The position numbers were made by a program, and so were the translations under genes. Positions 1 through 8,118 of a DNA stretch of 32,836 bases are shown here, piece after piece (within the stretch, counting starts at the first letter, position 1; every line of letters begins with the position of its first letter). The notes beneath the pieces were generated by a model. The model was given only the letters and a program-made list of their open reading frames with translations, was not told the DNA's origin and made no database searches. Origin of the DNA: CAYMSF01 sp964542255 (GTDB lineage Bacteria; Verrucomicrobiota; Lentisphaeria; Victivallales; Victivallaceae); the NCBI GenBank assembly GCA_964542255.1, contig CAZITV010000011.1, forward strand, positions 1 through 32,836, in the 5' to 3' direction.

Positions 1-55
1 GAAAACCGTTGAAGGGCTTGCCCTTCCGTGGGTTCAAATCCCACCCTCTCCGCCA
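1..55 (+). tRNA. tRNA-Ser (NGA anticodon), 3' part, cut by window edge
   Basis: Only the 3' part is present. It starts inside the anticodon (GA = positions 35-36), followed by the 3' side of the anticodon stem. A long variable arm (GAAGGG-CTTG-CCCTTC) marks a class II tRNA. The T arm is GTGGG-TTCAAAT-CCCAC, the 3' acceptor strand is CCTCTCC, and the discriminator G and CCA are encoded in the DNA. A type II tRNA with anticodon xGA and G discriminator is serine. The wobble base lies outside the window, so the isoacceptor is unresolved. Confidence 0.9.
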
Positions 56-361
56 GTTTTATCTTTTTCTGCAAAACATCAAGTCAAAATAGCTTTGTAA
101 TTACCTCAATCGAATAAAAGCGCGGGCTATAGGTTAAGATTTCAAGAAGATAATTCGTAGTCATCCGGAATTTTAATATTCTCAAAACTGAGAAAAAAAT
201 GTCATTTTGGTTGAACTATTGTGATTTTGCGAGTAAATTACCAGTCGATTTATTGAGCTAATTTCAAAAATATTTTTAGGCTTGAGCATATTTTGCCAGA
301 ATATATTTGCAAGATATTTTTAAAATTGGCTTTATTATCAAAAATTAACTACGAGGTTGAT
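56..361. other. Intergenic region between tRNA-Ser and yebC
   Basis: AT-rich, with no convincing coding frame. The only structures I can point to are a weak promoter-like pair just upstream of yebC (entered separately) and a 15-base stretch at 255-269 that recurs exactly at 32819-32833 next to a dispersed repeat. No tRNA terminator of the stem plus T-tract kind is clear after position 55. Confidence 0.5.
293..320 (+). promoter_or_regulatory. Possible sigma70-like promoter for yebC
   Basis: TTGCCA (293-298) and TATTTT (315-320) are separated by 16 bases, about 40 bases before the yebC start. Both boxes are imperfect and the whole region is AT-rich, so a chance match is quite possible. Confidence 0.25.
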
Positions 362-1123
362 ATGTCAGGACATAGTAAATGGGCGAATATTAAGCACAAA
401 AAGGCCGCTACCGACAAGAAAAAAGGCAAGATTTTTTCACGCATTGGCAAAGAAATCATGGTTGCCGCCAAGTTGGGCGGGGGAGATGCGGAAGCCAATC
501 CGCGGCTGCGCGCAGCACTGACTGCCGCCAAAGCGGCGAATATGCCGAATGTGAATATTGAGCGGGCGATTAAAAAGGGCAGCGGCGAGCTTGGCGATGT
601 CAATTACGAAGAAATTGTTTATGAAGGTTATGGACCGGGCGGAGTGGCGTTCAAGGTTGAATGCTTGACGGACAACCGCAATCGTTCCACCAGTGAAGTC
701 AGGATGGTGTTTGACCGCAGCAATGGCAATCTTGCCGGAGCCGGCGCGGTTAGCTGGATGTTTCACCGCAAGTCACATTTTGTTATTACCGGTGCGGATG
801 CTGACGAAGGCAAGTTAATGGATATAGTTCTTGATGCCGGCGCGGATGACATTGATGTTGAAGAAGATGTTGCTGAAATTTGGGGACCGCCAGAGTGTTT
901 TGAATCTATTACAAAAGCTTTGGCTGATGCCGGAATCAAAACAGAAGAAGCTGAGCTTACTCAAAAGCCGGAGAATACGGCTGAAATCAAAGATATTGAT
1001 TTGGCGCGGCAGATATTGCGGATGATTGATAAATTAGAAGATCTTGACGATGTTCAAGGTGTACATAATAACAGCGATATTGCTCCGGAAATTCTGGAGC
1101 AGCTTAACGCTGAAGGCAATTAA
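362..1123 (+). CDS. yebC: YebC/PmpR-family (TACO1-like) DNA-binding regulator / translation factor
   Basis: 253 residues, the usual family length. The N-terminus MSGHSKWANIKHKKAATDKK is the family signature, followed by the basic KGKIFSRIGKEI segment and the conserved NPRLRAAL and NMPNVNIERAIKKG motifs. Family members have been described as transcriptional regulators and, for mitochondrial TACO1 and some bacterial homologues, as relieving ribosome stalling; which applies here cannot be read from sequence. The ATG at 362 is chosen because the signature begins there and GAGG sits just upstream. A longer reading from TTG 293 would add 23 atypical residues. ruvC follows after 79 bases, a common yebC-ruvC neighbourhood. 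Confidence 0.95.
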   Translation: MSGHSKWANIKHKKAATDKKKGKIFSRIGKEIMVAAKLGGGDAEANPRLRAALTAAKAANMPNVNIERAIKKGSGELGDVNYEEIVYEGYGPGGVAFKVECLTDNRNRSTSEVRMVFDRSNGNLAGAGAVSWMFHRKSHFVITGADADEGKLMDIVLDAGADDIDVEEDVAEIWGPPECFESITKALADAGIKTEEAELTQKPENTAEIKDIDLARQILRMIDKLEDLDDVQGVHNNSDIAPEILEQLNAEGN

Positions 1124-1169
1124 TAACGGCACCGGCGCCATCACTACTGATTCTGCCGGTGCGATTGCC
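1115..1169 (+). other. Two-part inverted repeat at the yebC 3' end
   Basis: GCACCGGC (1129-1136) and GCCGGTGC (1155-1162) form a perfect 8-bp stem around an 18-base loop. An outer GGCAAT (1115-1120) / ATTGCC (1164-1169) pair can extend it across an asymmetric internal loop. There is no T-run after it, so it is not a canonical intrinsic terminator. It could be an mRNA stability or attenuation structure between yebC and ruvC. Confidence 0.5.
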
Positions 1170-1202
1170 TGAACAACAACAGTATATAACGCGGTTTACG
1201 GC

Positions 1203-1712
1203 ATGATAATTCTTGGCATAGACCCAGCAATCAGATGCACCGGTTATGGTGTGATTGAGATGCAAACCCCCGATCGTGCCGTCATTCGTGATTGCGGTAT
1301 TATCAAAAATCATCAAAAACTGACTCATTCCGAATGTTTGCTGCGGATTGCCGGTGGAATTCGCGAGCTTGTCAACACTTTTAAACCGGAATGCGCCTCC
1401 ATCGAAGACCCGTTTTTTGGCAAAAATGTTAAAACCCTGCTGATTTTGGGAATGGCGCGCGGCGCGATTTTGACTGTTTTGGCTGAGCATAATATTCCAG
1501 TATATCCGTATTCACCGCGCAAAGCTAAACGCGCGGCGGTAGGCAGTGGCGCGGCATCCAAGGAACAAGTTGCGGCGATGATGGCGGCAATGTTTAATAT
1601 CAGGGTGACGGATATCCCGCTGGACTCGACAGATGCGTTGTCGCTGGCGCTTTGCCATGGACAGATGGCAATGCGCGCAGGGTCGGAACTGCTGCTGCCG
1701 CAACAGTTGTAA
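1203..1712 (+). CDS. ruvC: Crossover junction endodeoxyribonuclease RuvC
   Basis: 169 residues, normal for the family. RuvC resolves Holliday junctions with the RuvAB branch-migration motor. The N-terminal strand MIILGIDPAIRCTGYG carries catalytic D7; E68 lies in SIEDPFFGKN; and DSTDALSLALCH supplies the two C-terminal acidic residues (D141, D144). Together these match the four-carboxylate RNase H-fold active site of E. coli RuvC. The ATG at 1203 begins the fold exactly, although no strong ribosome binding site is seen before it. ruvA and ruvB are not in the window. Confidence 0.96.
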   Translation: MIILGIDPAIRCTGYGVIEMQTPDRAVIRDCGIIKNHQKLTHSECLLRIAGGIRELVNTFKPECASIEDPFFGKNVKTLLILGMARGAILTVLAEHNIPVYPYSPRKAKRAAVGSGAASKEQVAAMMAAMFNIRVTDIPLDSTDALSLALCHGQMAMRAGSELLLPQQL

Positions 1713-1738
1713 GCCGTTAAACTCAGGCGGGTATTATA

Positions 1739-2665
1739 ATGACAGCGAAGAAAATTTTTTTAGCATATCCGCGGGGATTCTGTGCCGGGGTGAGGCGGGC
1801 GGTTGATGCGGTTGAAATGGCGCTGCGCCAATATGGTGATACGGTATATGTGCTGCATGAAATCGTCCATAATGAGTATGTGGTGAACGATTTGCGTTCG
1901 CGCGGGGTGATTTTTGTGGAAGATGTTAATCTGGTGCCTGCGGGAAGTACTTTAATTTTCAGTGCGCACGGAGTACCGAAGGCAGTAGAATTGATGGCGC
2001 GTCGGCGCAAACTCCGGGTGATTGATGCGACTTGTCCGTTAGTCAAAAAGATTCACCGCAAGGCGATTAAATTTCGTCAAAAGGGCTGTAAAATTGTGCT
2101 GATTGGTCATCGCGGTCATCCGGAGATTATTGGCACGATGGGACAATTAGATGAAGTTTTTGCCATAGTTGAAAATGCTGCTGATGTGTCAACGCTGCCG
2201 GCGCTGCGCCGCGGCGAAAAGATTGCCTATTTGACACAGACAACGTTAAGTTTGGATGAAACGGATAAAATCATTGCGGAACTGCAGTCGCGTTTTCCAG
2301 GCATTCTTGGCGGTAATGATATTTGTTATGCGACTCAAAATCGGCAAAATGCGGTACGGGCACTATGTGAACATTGTGAGCTGATTTTGATTCTTGGTTC
2401 CAGCAGCAGTTCTAATTCCAATCGTCTCCGTGAAGTGGCTGAACATGGCGGCATCAAGGCGGTACTGATTGACGGTGTTTCCGCATTGCCGCCAGCACTG
2501 TTGAACGGCATAAACCGTATTGGTATTTCTGCCGGGGCATCCGCGCCTGAATGTCTGGTTGAGCGGACGGTGAATTTGCTAAAGGAACACGGTTGGGATG
2601 AACCGCAGGAGTGCTGCATTATTGATGAGCATGTTGCGTTTCCATTACCGGATTTTAAGGTATAA
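1739..2665 (+). CDS. ispH: 4-hydroxy-3-methylbut-2-enyl diphosphate reductase (IspH/LytB)
   Basis: 308 residues. This enzyme catalyses the last step of the MEP pathway, converting HMBPP into IPP and DMAPP with a 4Fe-4S cluster. The three cluster cysteines are visible: C15 (PRGFCAGVRRAVD), C99 (DATCPLV) and C196 (GGNDICYATQNRQ). Substrate-binding H44 (IVHN), H77 (SAHGVP), H127 and the proton-donor E129 (HPEI) are present, as is the SSSSSNSNRL phosphate-binding stretch. A GGCGGG stretch precedes the ATG by a few bases. It starts 26 bases after ruvC and is probably co-transcribed with it. It implies isoprenoids made by the MEP route. Confidence 0.96.
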   Translation: MTAKKIFLAYPRGFCAGVRRAVDAVEMALRQYGDTVYVLHEIVHNEYVVNDLRSRGVIFVEDVNLVPAGSTLIFSAHGVPKAVELMARRRKLRVIDATCPLVKKIHRKAIKFRQKGCKIVLIGHRGHPEIIGTMGQLDEVFAIVENAADVSTLPALRRGEKIAYLTQTTLSLDETDKIIAELQSRFPGILGGNDICYATQNRQNAVRALCEHCELILILGSSSSSNSNRLREVAEHGGIKAVLIDGVSALPPALLNGINRIGISAGASAPECLVERTVNLLKEHGWDEPQECCIIDEHVAFPLPDFKV

Positions 2666-2734
2666 ACGTTAAATTAAAAGTGATTTTTAGATATTTCCCA
2701 ATTTTGAACATCAAAGTTTGACAAGAGGTATTAA

Positions 2735-5137
2735 ATGAATTTATTGCAGTTGTTGCCTGTGCCGGCACAATGGCGGACTCTCGCCATAACGGCGTTAATG
2801 GGATGGATGCTAACTATGGCGGTGCCGAATGGTTATGGCAGCATTGACAATGGCAGTGATTGTGAACGGTGGCCGAGCATTATTCAATCGCTGAATAATT
2901 CGATGGATAATTTACCGGCGATGCTGGTGAAACTTCAGGAATTATCGGAACAAAAAATTAAGGGATTTGAAGCAGTATGTACGAAGACCGAACGGCGCTG
3001 CAGCGAGCTTAATTTTTTATTGTGGGAACAGCGTGAAAATGCGATTCTCGGGATTTCTACTTCGATGTACAGTAAGCAAATTTCTGATTTGGATGCCAAT
3101 TTTTGCCGCGAGTTAGAGGGTTTTAAGTTCGGTATCGGTGTTTATGAACGAGAGCGCGACCGAAATACCCGTTTGAAGACAATGTTAGAACAAGTAGATC
3201 ACCGTTATTTGAATCCTGAAACTATCGCCGGAAAAGCCCAGGCGCTGCGTCATTTAACTCAATATATTGCTGCGTTGGATGAGTGCGGCAAAAAATTAAA
3301 TGTCACGCTTCGTGAGTCAGCCAGAATTAACGAGGTGCTGTCAAAAGTGATGAAAGAAGCCAATTCACGTAATGAGGAAATTTTTAAAACTATTTTTATG
3401 AAGCCTCAGGTGCATATCTTGAGTCAGATGGATACGATAAAATTCGCAATGTTTTTCTGGATTAAAGATATTCCCGGGCACTTGCGTTACCAGTTGCCAG
3501 CGCAACCATCTTTTTGGATTAAATTTCTGATATTAGCGGTATTGGGCGGTATGCTGCATGTGCTAATTGGCCATTTAGCGTTCAGAAAATTGGAAAAAAT
3601 TGGTATGCTCTTCTGGTGGCAGGAAAAGGGCTGGGTGTTCAGTGCCGGCTGGACCTGTTTAGGGCTGGCAATACTTTTTGGCAGTTGTTACTTCATTGCC
3701 GGAGCGGTTGAATTTGGGATGTTTTCACGAGCAGCGATGGTATTTATTGGTGTGGCAGTGGTTTTGCTGACGATGGGAATCAGGCTGAAACCAAATTATT
3801 ACGGTGCGGTGTTTCGCCTATATCTGCCGTTATTGCTGACCTATATTCTGGGTAATATGTTGTGGACGCTGGTTGTCCCGCTGCGGCCGCTGATCGTCAT
3901 CTGGACGCTGATAAATATTCCCGTGATTATTGCTACGGCGGTGGTCTTGATACGACATAAAATGCAATTATTGGACCGTGTTTTAGGTCTGCTTACGATA
4001 GTAATATCGTTGATTGCAGGGATTGCGGCGGCGCTGGGGTATGCCTATTTTGGTTTTTCTATGTCAATGATTTGGTTTCTAGCGATTATAGGTATCCAGT
4101 TTGCGGCTTCATTGACAATTTTGGTAGGCAGATTTAAACCGGACACGACCCGGCGTCAAATTACTGCTTCATTTGCCATGACGATTGCTCTGCCGTTGAT
4201 TTGGATTACTATGGTTGGCGGCTTGGCCTATTGGGCTTCAACCATATTTAATCGGCAGGAAATGCTGGAAAATTATTTAGTTACCAATTTGTGCCCTGAA
4301 TTTTCTTCATTAAAAATCAGTATTCGCGATATTATTGTTTCGCTGATTGCCGGGCTTTCCATCTTTTTTTTAATTTCTACGGCAAAAAATATTATACGTA
4401 TTGCCTATAGCGAACGGGTAAATCAGGGTATTGCTGCATCTTGTCTAACGTTGGGGACATATTGTGTATGGTTTGTTTATATTGTGTTTGTACTGTTGCT
4501 GTTTGATGTTGACTATTCCAGCATTTTGGTGGTGGTTGGTGGTATGAGTATGGGTATTGGTATTGGGCTCAGGGATGTTATTGAGAATTTTATTTGCGGC
4601 TTAATCCTGCTGGTTGGCAAGGAAGTTCGTCCCGGCGATATTATTGAGTTTGATAACACCTGGGGAACGGTGCAAAAAATCAGTATTCGCGCCACGGTCG
4701 TAAAAACGTTCGATGATGCCGTCATTAATTTGCCGAATTCGGTAGTTATCTCCAAAAATTTCAAAAACTGGACGCTATCAGGAAGAATTATTCGTAAAGA
4801 TGTTAAAGTTGGCGTCGCTTATGGCTCGGATATTGCCAAAGTGAAGCAAGTACTGCTGGACATTGCCGCCGCAAACAGTGATGTTCTAAAAACACCTGAG
4901 CCGAAAGTTTTATTCAATGACTTTGGTGCCAGTGAGTTGGCGTTCATTTTACGTATTTGGTTTATAGACATTAGTAAGGCTGGACATGGACAAAGCGACA
5001 TCCGCGAAGAAATAGATCGGCGCTTCAGGGCGAACAACATCACGATTGCCTTCCCGCAACTGGATATTCATATTGATAATTCAAGCCAATTCCAAGCTGG
5101 GAATAGTAATTTTGCATCGGGCAATGTTCAAAAATAG
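2735..5137 (+). CDS. Large MscS-family mechanosensitive channel (MscK/YbdG-like)
   Basis: 800 residues, far larger than MscS (about 286). A hydrophobic N-terminus (about 10-32) looks like a signal peptide or anchor. It is followed by a roughly 220-residue, partly helical region likely to be periplasmic, then many hydrophobic segments from about residue 258. The MscS core begins near residue 595: the glycine-rich pore helix SILVVVGGMSMGIGIGLRDV, the beta domain (GLILLVGKEVRPGDIIEF, VQKISIRATVVKTFDDAVINLPNS) and a C-terminal alpha/beta portion. Such channels protect against osmotic downshock. AGAGG lies a few bases before the ATG. It stands 69 bases after ispH and may have its own promoter. The long N-terminal domain has no identifiable partner here. 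Confidence 0.9.
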   Translation: MNLLQLLPVPAQWRTLAITALMGWMLTMAVPNGYGSIDNGSDCERWPSIIQSLNNSMDNLPAMLVKLQELSEQKIKGFEAVCTKTERRCSELNFLLWEQRENAILGISTSMYSKQISDLDANFCRELEGFKFGIGVYERERDRNTRLKTMLEQVDHRYLNPETIAGKAQALRHLTQYIAALDECGKKLNVTLRESARINEVLSKVMKEANSRNEEIFKTIFMKPQVHILSQMDTIKFAMFFWIKDIPGHLRYQLPAQPSFWIKFLILAVLGGMLHVLIGHLAFRKLEKIGMLFWWQEKGWVFSAGWTCLGLAILFGSCYFIAGAVEFGMFSRAAMVFIGVAVVLLTMGIRLKPNYYGAVFRLYLPLLLTYILGNMLWTLVVPLRPLIVIWTLINIPVIIATAVVLIRHKMQLLDRVLGLLTIVISLIAGIAAALGYAYFGFSMSMIWFLAIIGIQFAASLTILVGRFKPDTTRRQITASFAMTIALPLIWITMVGGLAYWASTIFNRQEMLENYLVTNLCPEFSSLKISIRDIIVSLIAGLSIFFLISTAKNIIRIAYSERVNQGIAASCLTLGTYCVWFVYIVFVLLLFDVDYSSILVVVGGMSMGIGIGLRDVIENFICGLILLVGKEVRPGDIIEFDNTWGTVQKISIRATVVKTFDDAVINLPNSVVISKNFKNWTLSGRIIRKDVKVGVAYGSDIAKVKQVLLDIAAANSDVLKTPEPKVLFNDFGASELAFILRIWFIDISKAGHGQSDIREEIDRRFRANNITIAFPQLDIHIDNSSQFQAGNSNFASGNVQK

Positions 5138-5215
5138 TCTTTATATTTTGGCGGATTTCACTGATGACCGGATTGTCAGACTACTGCAAGAGTTGTAATT
5201 TTTTTAAATGAGTGT

Positions 5216-5244
5216 TTGTTATAAACAGAAATTCCTGCTATAGT
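5216..5244 (+). promoter_or_regulatory. Sigma70-like promoter of the regulator/polysaccharide operon
   Basis: TTGTTA (5216-5221), a 17-base spacer and TATAGT (5239-5244), about 40 bases before the STAS gene start. This is the best promoter-like match in the window, and it heads the long plus-strand gene run. It is overlapped by the direct repeat at 5218-5258. Confidence 0.6.
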
Positions 5245-5258
5245 TTAGTTATAAACAG
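5218..5258 (+). repeat. 11-bp direct repeat at the operon promoter
   Basis: GTTATAAACAG occurs at 5218-5228 and again at 5248-5258. The copies begin 30 bases apart, close to three helical turns. One overlaps the -35 box and spacer; the other lies just downstream of the -10 box. The placement suits a dimeric regulator binding two boxes. Confidence 0.6.
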
Positions 5259-5284
5259 GTTTTAAATTATTGAAAGGATTGGCC

Positions 5285-5620
5285 ATGGAAATTAATTCAT
5301 ACGAAAAAAATGGGATTGCAATAATAGAATTAGAGGGCAGGCTTGACGCTGGTGCTGCGCCAAAATTGAAGAATAAATTTCGGGAATTATCGGTTAAACA
5401 GCACAATTTTGTTTTTGACCTTAAGAAGATGGAATATGTGGACAGTACCGGCCTGGGCTGTATTGTGGCGTGCCTGAAAACTGTTTCTGAGCAGAATGGA
5501 GATGTTAAATTGGCGTGCCTGCAGGATAAACCGCGAATAATTTTTGAGATAACCAGAGCTTATAAGATTTTTGATATTTTTGATGATTTGGATGCTGCCG
5601 TTGGCTCTTTTATTCAATAA
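5285..5620 (+). CDS. STAS-domain anti-anti-sigma factor / antagonist
   Basis: 111 residues, one complete STAS domain of the SpoIIAA/RsbV type. The phosphorylation loop reads VDSTGLGCIV, with S54 the expected serine target. Family proteins switch between a free form that binds an HATPase-type kinase or another partner and a phosphorylated inactive form. ATG 5285 is preferred over TTG 5270 because GAAAGGA (5272-5278) is well spaced for it. The next gene encodes a protein with both a phosphatase and an RsbW-like kinase domain, so the pair forms a complete partner switch. No sigma factor gene is adjacent, so the downstream target is unknown. Confidence 0.92.
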   Translation: MEINSYEKNGIAIIELEGRLDAGAAPKLKNKFRELSVKQHNFVFDLKKMEYVDSTGLGCIVACLKTVSEQNGDVKLACLQDKPRIIFEITRAYKIFDIFDDLDAAVGSFIQ

Positions 5621-5644
5621 ATTGACATTGTTTAAGGACGTGGC

Positions 5645-7267
5645 ATGGATATCAAGCTAATTGCGATTGATGATGAGAGATTTAATTTGCTGCTGCTCGA
5701 AGAGGCCCTTAAGGGTGAAGGCATTGAGGTAACTACCAGTAGTTCTGCCGATAAAGGGCTGGAGCTGATTAAAAACAACAACTATGACGTGGCGATTCTT
5801 GATGTAATTATGCCAGGAATAGACGGCTTTGAATTGCGTAAAGTTATTCGGGAAACCCGTCCGCAGCTGCCGATTATCTACCTGACTGCCATCGTTGATA
5901 CCATGGACAACGACCTGATTGATAAAATTTCTCAGGATAAACTAACCTACTATATGCGCAAACCATTTGTCCGGGATGAACTGGTTAAAATGGTCAAGAG
6001 TACAGTTGCAAAAAAACGCTCCGAGGATGCTACCAATGAACGATACAGCGGTTTGATGGAGGATTTAGCGCTGGCTGCGGAAGTGCAGCGGCTGCTGGTA
6101 CCGGACTGGGTCGTTCTAGAAGACGAAGTCCTGGTATCATCCCTGTATGAACCCTCACAAAAAATCAGTGGTGATATTTTTGACATTATTCGGTTGTCGC
6201 CAGGCAGATTTTTCTTTTTTATTGGTGATATTGCCGGACATGGCGTTCAGGCCGCGCTATATATGAGTGCGGTCCAGTCCATTATCAAGATGATTATCGG
6301 CGTGGACAAAGTGAAGCTGTCTGCGCATGATGTGCTGAACCGGTTAAATTCGATTTTTTGCACCGAATTGGGCGGTGAAAATTATATGACCTGTCTGGCG
6401 GGAATTTTGGATTTTAACCGTAATAATCTGGAGTTTTTCAATGCAGGTCACCCAGATTTGGCGGTTTATAATCCGCTTACCGGCAATGTTGAGCTGCTGA
6501 GTTCGGGAGACAAGGGCGGTATTCCGATTGGCTGGGATAAGTATTATGAATACAGCAGCAGTGACGTTGTTGAATATAGTTTCAGTGATGACAGCGTATT
6601 TTTTATGACGACGGACGGTGTTTTTGAAATCTCGAACAGTAATGACCAGATGCTCGGATTCGACAAAATGATTCGCCTGGTTGAAACGATTATTCCTGAC
6701 CAGGACTCAGCGGTTATTCCTTACCGGGTTCGCGAGGCACTGCCACAAATGGGCTACAATGTCGCTAACGACGATATGACCATTCTAACTATACGAAAGA
6801 TGATTAGAAACGAAGATAATCCAAACCGGAAAATTTGGCTGACCGCTCCGATAATCACCCAGTTGAATAAATTATGTACAGAGTGTGAAAAATTTGTTCT
6901 TGAAACTACCGGAGAAATGGAACTGGCGGTGAAAATAGAATTGATGCTGGGCGAGTTCCTCAATAATATTGTTATGCATGGCCTGGAAAACCGGCAGCAA
7001 ACCCGCCCCGGAATTCTTGTGCAGATTAAAATCTCCGACGATGACATCGAATTACGCATCCTGGATAAAGGAAACAAATGGACATTCAGTACCTCCCCAA
7101 CCAGTATTACAGAAGATATTTGGAGCAGAAACGACCAATTTGCCACATCCGGCCGCGGTATGGCAATTATACGTTCTATTGCCCATAGCATTAGCCGCAA
7201 CCGTTACCGCGATTTAAATGAATCGGTGTTCCGCATTCGCCGCGGCGAATCCGGAGGTGCAAAATGA
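5645..7267 (+). CDS. Receiver-PP2C phosphatase-HATPase partner-switching regulator
   Basis: 540 residues in three domains. Residues 1-120 are a CheY-like receiver with D9/D10, phospho-acceptor D53 (AILDVIMPG) and the late lysine in MRKPF. Residues about 130-380 are a SpoIIE/RsbU-type PPM phosphatase with SGDIFD, GDIAGHGVQAAL, TTDGVFE and NDDMTI motifs intact. Residues about 400-535 are an RsbW-like HATPase (EFLNNIVMHG N-box, DKGNKW G1-like, SGRGMAIIRS G2). The domain order matches P. aeruginosa HsbR and Shewanella CrsR, which act on a STAS partner. AAGGA lies 6 bases before the ATG. The stop overlaps the first glycosyltransferase start by 4 bases (ATGA), placing this regulator in the polysaccharide operon. 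The G1 box is weak, so kinase activity is less certain than phosphatase activity. Confidence 0.92.
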   Translation: MDIKLIAIDDERFNLLLLEEALKGEGIEVTTSSSADKGLELIKNNNYDVAILDVIMPGIDGFELRKVIRETRPQLPIIYLTAIVDTMDNDLIDKISQDKLTYYMRKPFVRDELVKMVKSTVAKKRSEDATNERYSGLMEDLALAAEVQRLLVPDWVVLEDEVLVSSLYEPSQKISGDIFDIIRLSPGRFFFFIGDIAGHGVQAALYMSAVQSIIKMIIGVDKVKLSAHDVLNRLNSIFCTELGGENYMTCLAGILDFNRNNLEFFNAGHPDLAVYNPLTGNVELLSSGDKGGIPIGWDKYYEYSSSDVVEYSFSDDSVFFMTTDGVFEISNSNDQMLGFDKMIRLVETIIPDQDSAVIPYRVREALPQMGYNVANDDMTILTIRKMIRNEDNPNRKIWLTAPIITQLNKLCTECEKFVLETTGEMELAVKIELMLGEFLNNIVMHGLENRQQTRPGILVQIKISDDDIELRILDKGNKWTFSTSPTSITEDIWSRNDQFATSGRGMAIIRSIAHSISRNRYRDLNESVFRIRRGESGGAK

Positions 7268-8118
7268 TCAGAGTGAGTATTGTGATGCGCTCAATGAATG
7301 ATATTGGCTTCATTGAGCGGGCGATGCAGGCGATATTTGAACAAGATTTTACTGATTTTGAGCTTATCAACGTTGATTCAGGCTCAAGTGACGGTACATA
7401 CGAAATTGTCAAGCAGTATAACCCGGATAAATCATATCAAATCAAGCCATCTGAGTATATTCCCGGCAAAGTACTGAATAATGCGGTGGCGAAGTGTTCC
7501 GGTGAGATTATTGTATTCAATAATTCCGACTGCATTCCATGTAATCGCGAATGGCTGGGTAATTTGATTCGTCCGCTGCTGGAAAGACCAGACGTTGCGG
7601 CAGTTTTTGCAAACCAGCTTTCCCGTCCGGACGCGAACCCGCTGGTGGCTAAAGATAACTCGCGTGCTTTTGGTGACGGCGTTATTGCCTCCAGCTGGAA
7701 ACACTTTTTTTCGCTGGCCAGTTCTGCCACACGCAAAGCAATTTTGCTTGAAACACCTTTTAACGAAAAAATTCAATATTCGGAAGATTTGGAATGGTCA
7801 TGGCGCCTAAAGCAGCACGGTTCAACCATTGTATATGTTCCGAATGCGCTGGTGGAACATTCTCATAATTATACGCTGCGTCAAGTTTGGAAGAGATTTT
7901 ATAATGAGGGTGTGGCAGATGCGGTAATTTTTGGCAGAGATAGAGACTGCGGTTTTTGCCGGTGCGCTGCGGCGGCATCACTGGAAATGATGCGGGACGT
8001 CATATTTCTTCTTCGCTCCGGACGTTTGCTGAATATTCCCTATGGTTTAATTTACCGGACTGTGCAGCGTTATTCGTATCGGAAAGGCTTCAGAAATAAA
8101 CTTGCGGGTAAAATTTGA
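7264..8118 (+). CDS. GT2-family glycosyltransferase
   Basis: 284 residues with a GT-A fold. The N-terminus carries MIRVSIVMRSMND and VDSGSSDGT (D38, D43), which bind the nucleotide. The usual DxD position reads FNNSDCIP, resembling rhamnosyltransferase-like GT2 enzymes. A YSEDLEWSWRLKQHG segment supplies the catalytic ED region. The C-terminal part has a mildly hydrophobic stretch (about 235-260) that may associate with the membrane. Sugar donor and acceptor cannot be assigned. It is translationally coupled to the upstream regulator (4-base overlap) and to the downstream GT4 gene. Confidence 0.88.
   Translation: MIRVSIVMRSMNDIGFIERAMQAIFEQDFTDFELINVDSGSSDGTYEIVKQYNPDKSYQIKPSEYIPGKVLNNAVAKCSGEIIVFNNSDCIPCNREWLGNLIRPLLERPDVAAVFANQLSRPDANPLVAKDNSRAFGDGVIASSWKHFFSLASSATRKAILLETPFNEKIQYSEDLEWSWRLKQHGSTIVYVPNALVEHSHNYTLRQVWKRFYNEGVADAVIFGRDRDCGFCRCAAAASLEMMRDVIFLLRSGRLLNIPYGLIYRTVQRYSYRKGFRNKLAGKI

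Noticed and set aside
437..766. Antisense reading frame of 109 residues opposite yebC
   Set aside because: It lies wholly opposite a strongly conserved gene, has no recognisable motif and no ribosome binding site; it is a shadow.
1104..1490. Antisense reading frame of 128 residues opposite ruvC
   Set aside because: The ruvC strand carries all catalytic residues in frame; the antisense product resembles nothing and is explained by codon bias.
5149..5180. A possible fourth copy of the dispersed repeat after the MscS-type gene (TCACTGATGA, then CGGATTG and TCAGA)
   Set aside because: It can be aligned to R2 only with several gaps, and the diagnostic GGYGCCAA arm is missing, so chance similarity is just as likely.
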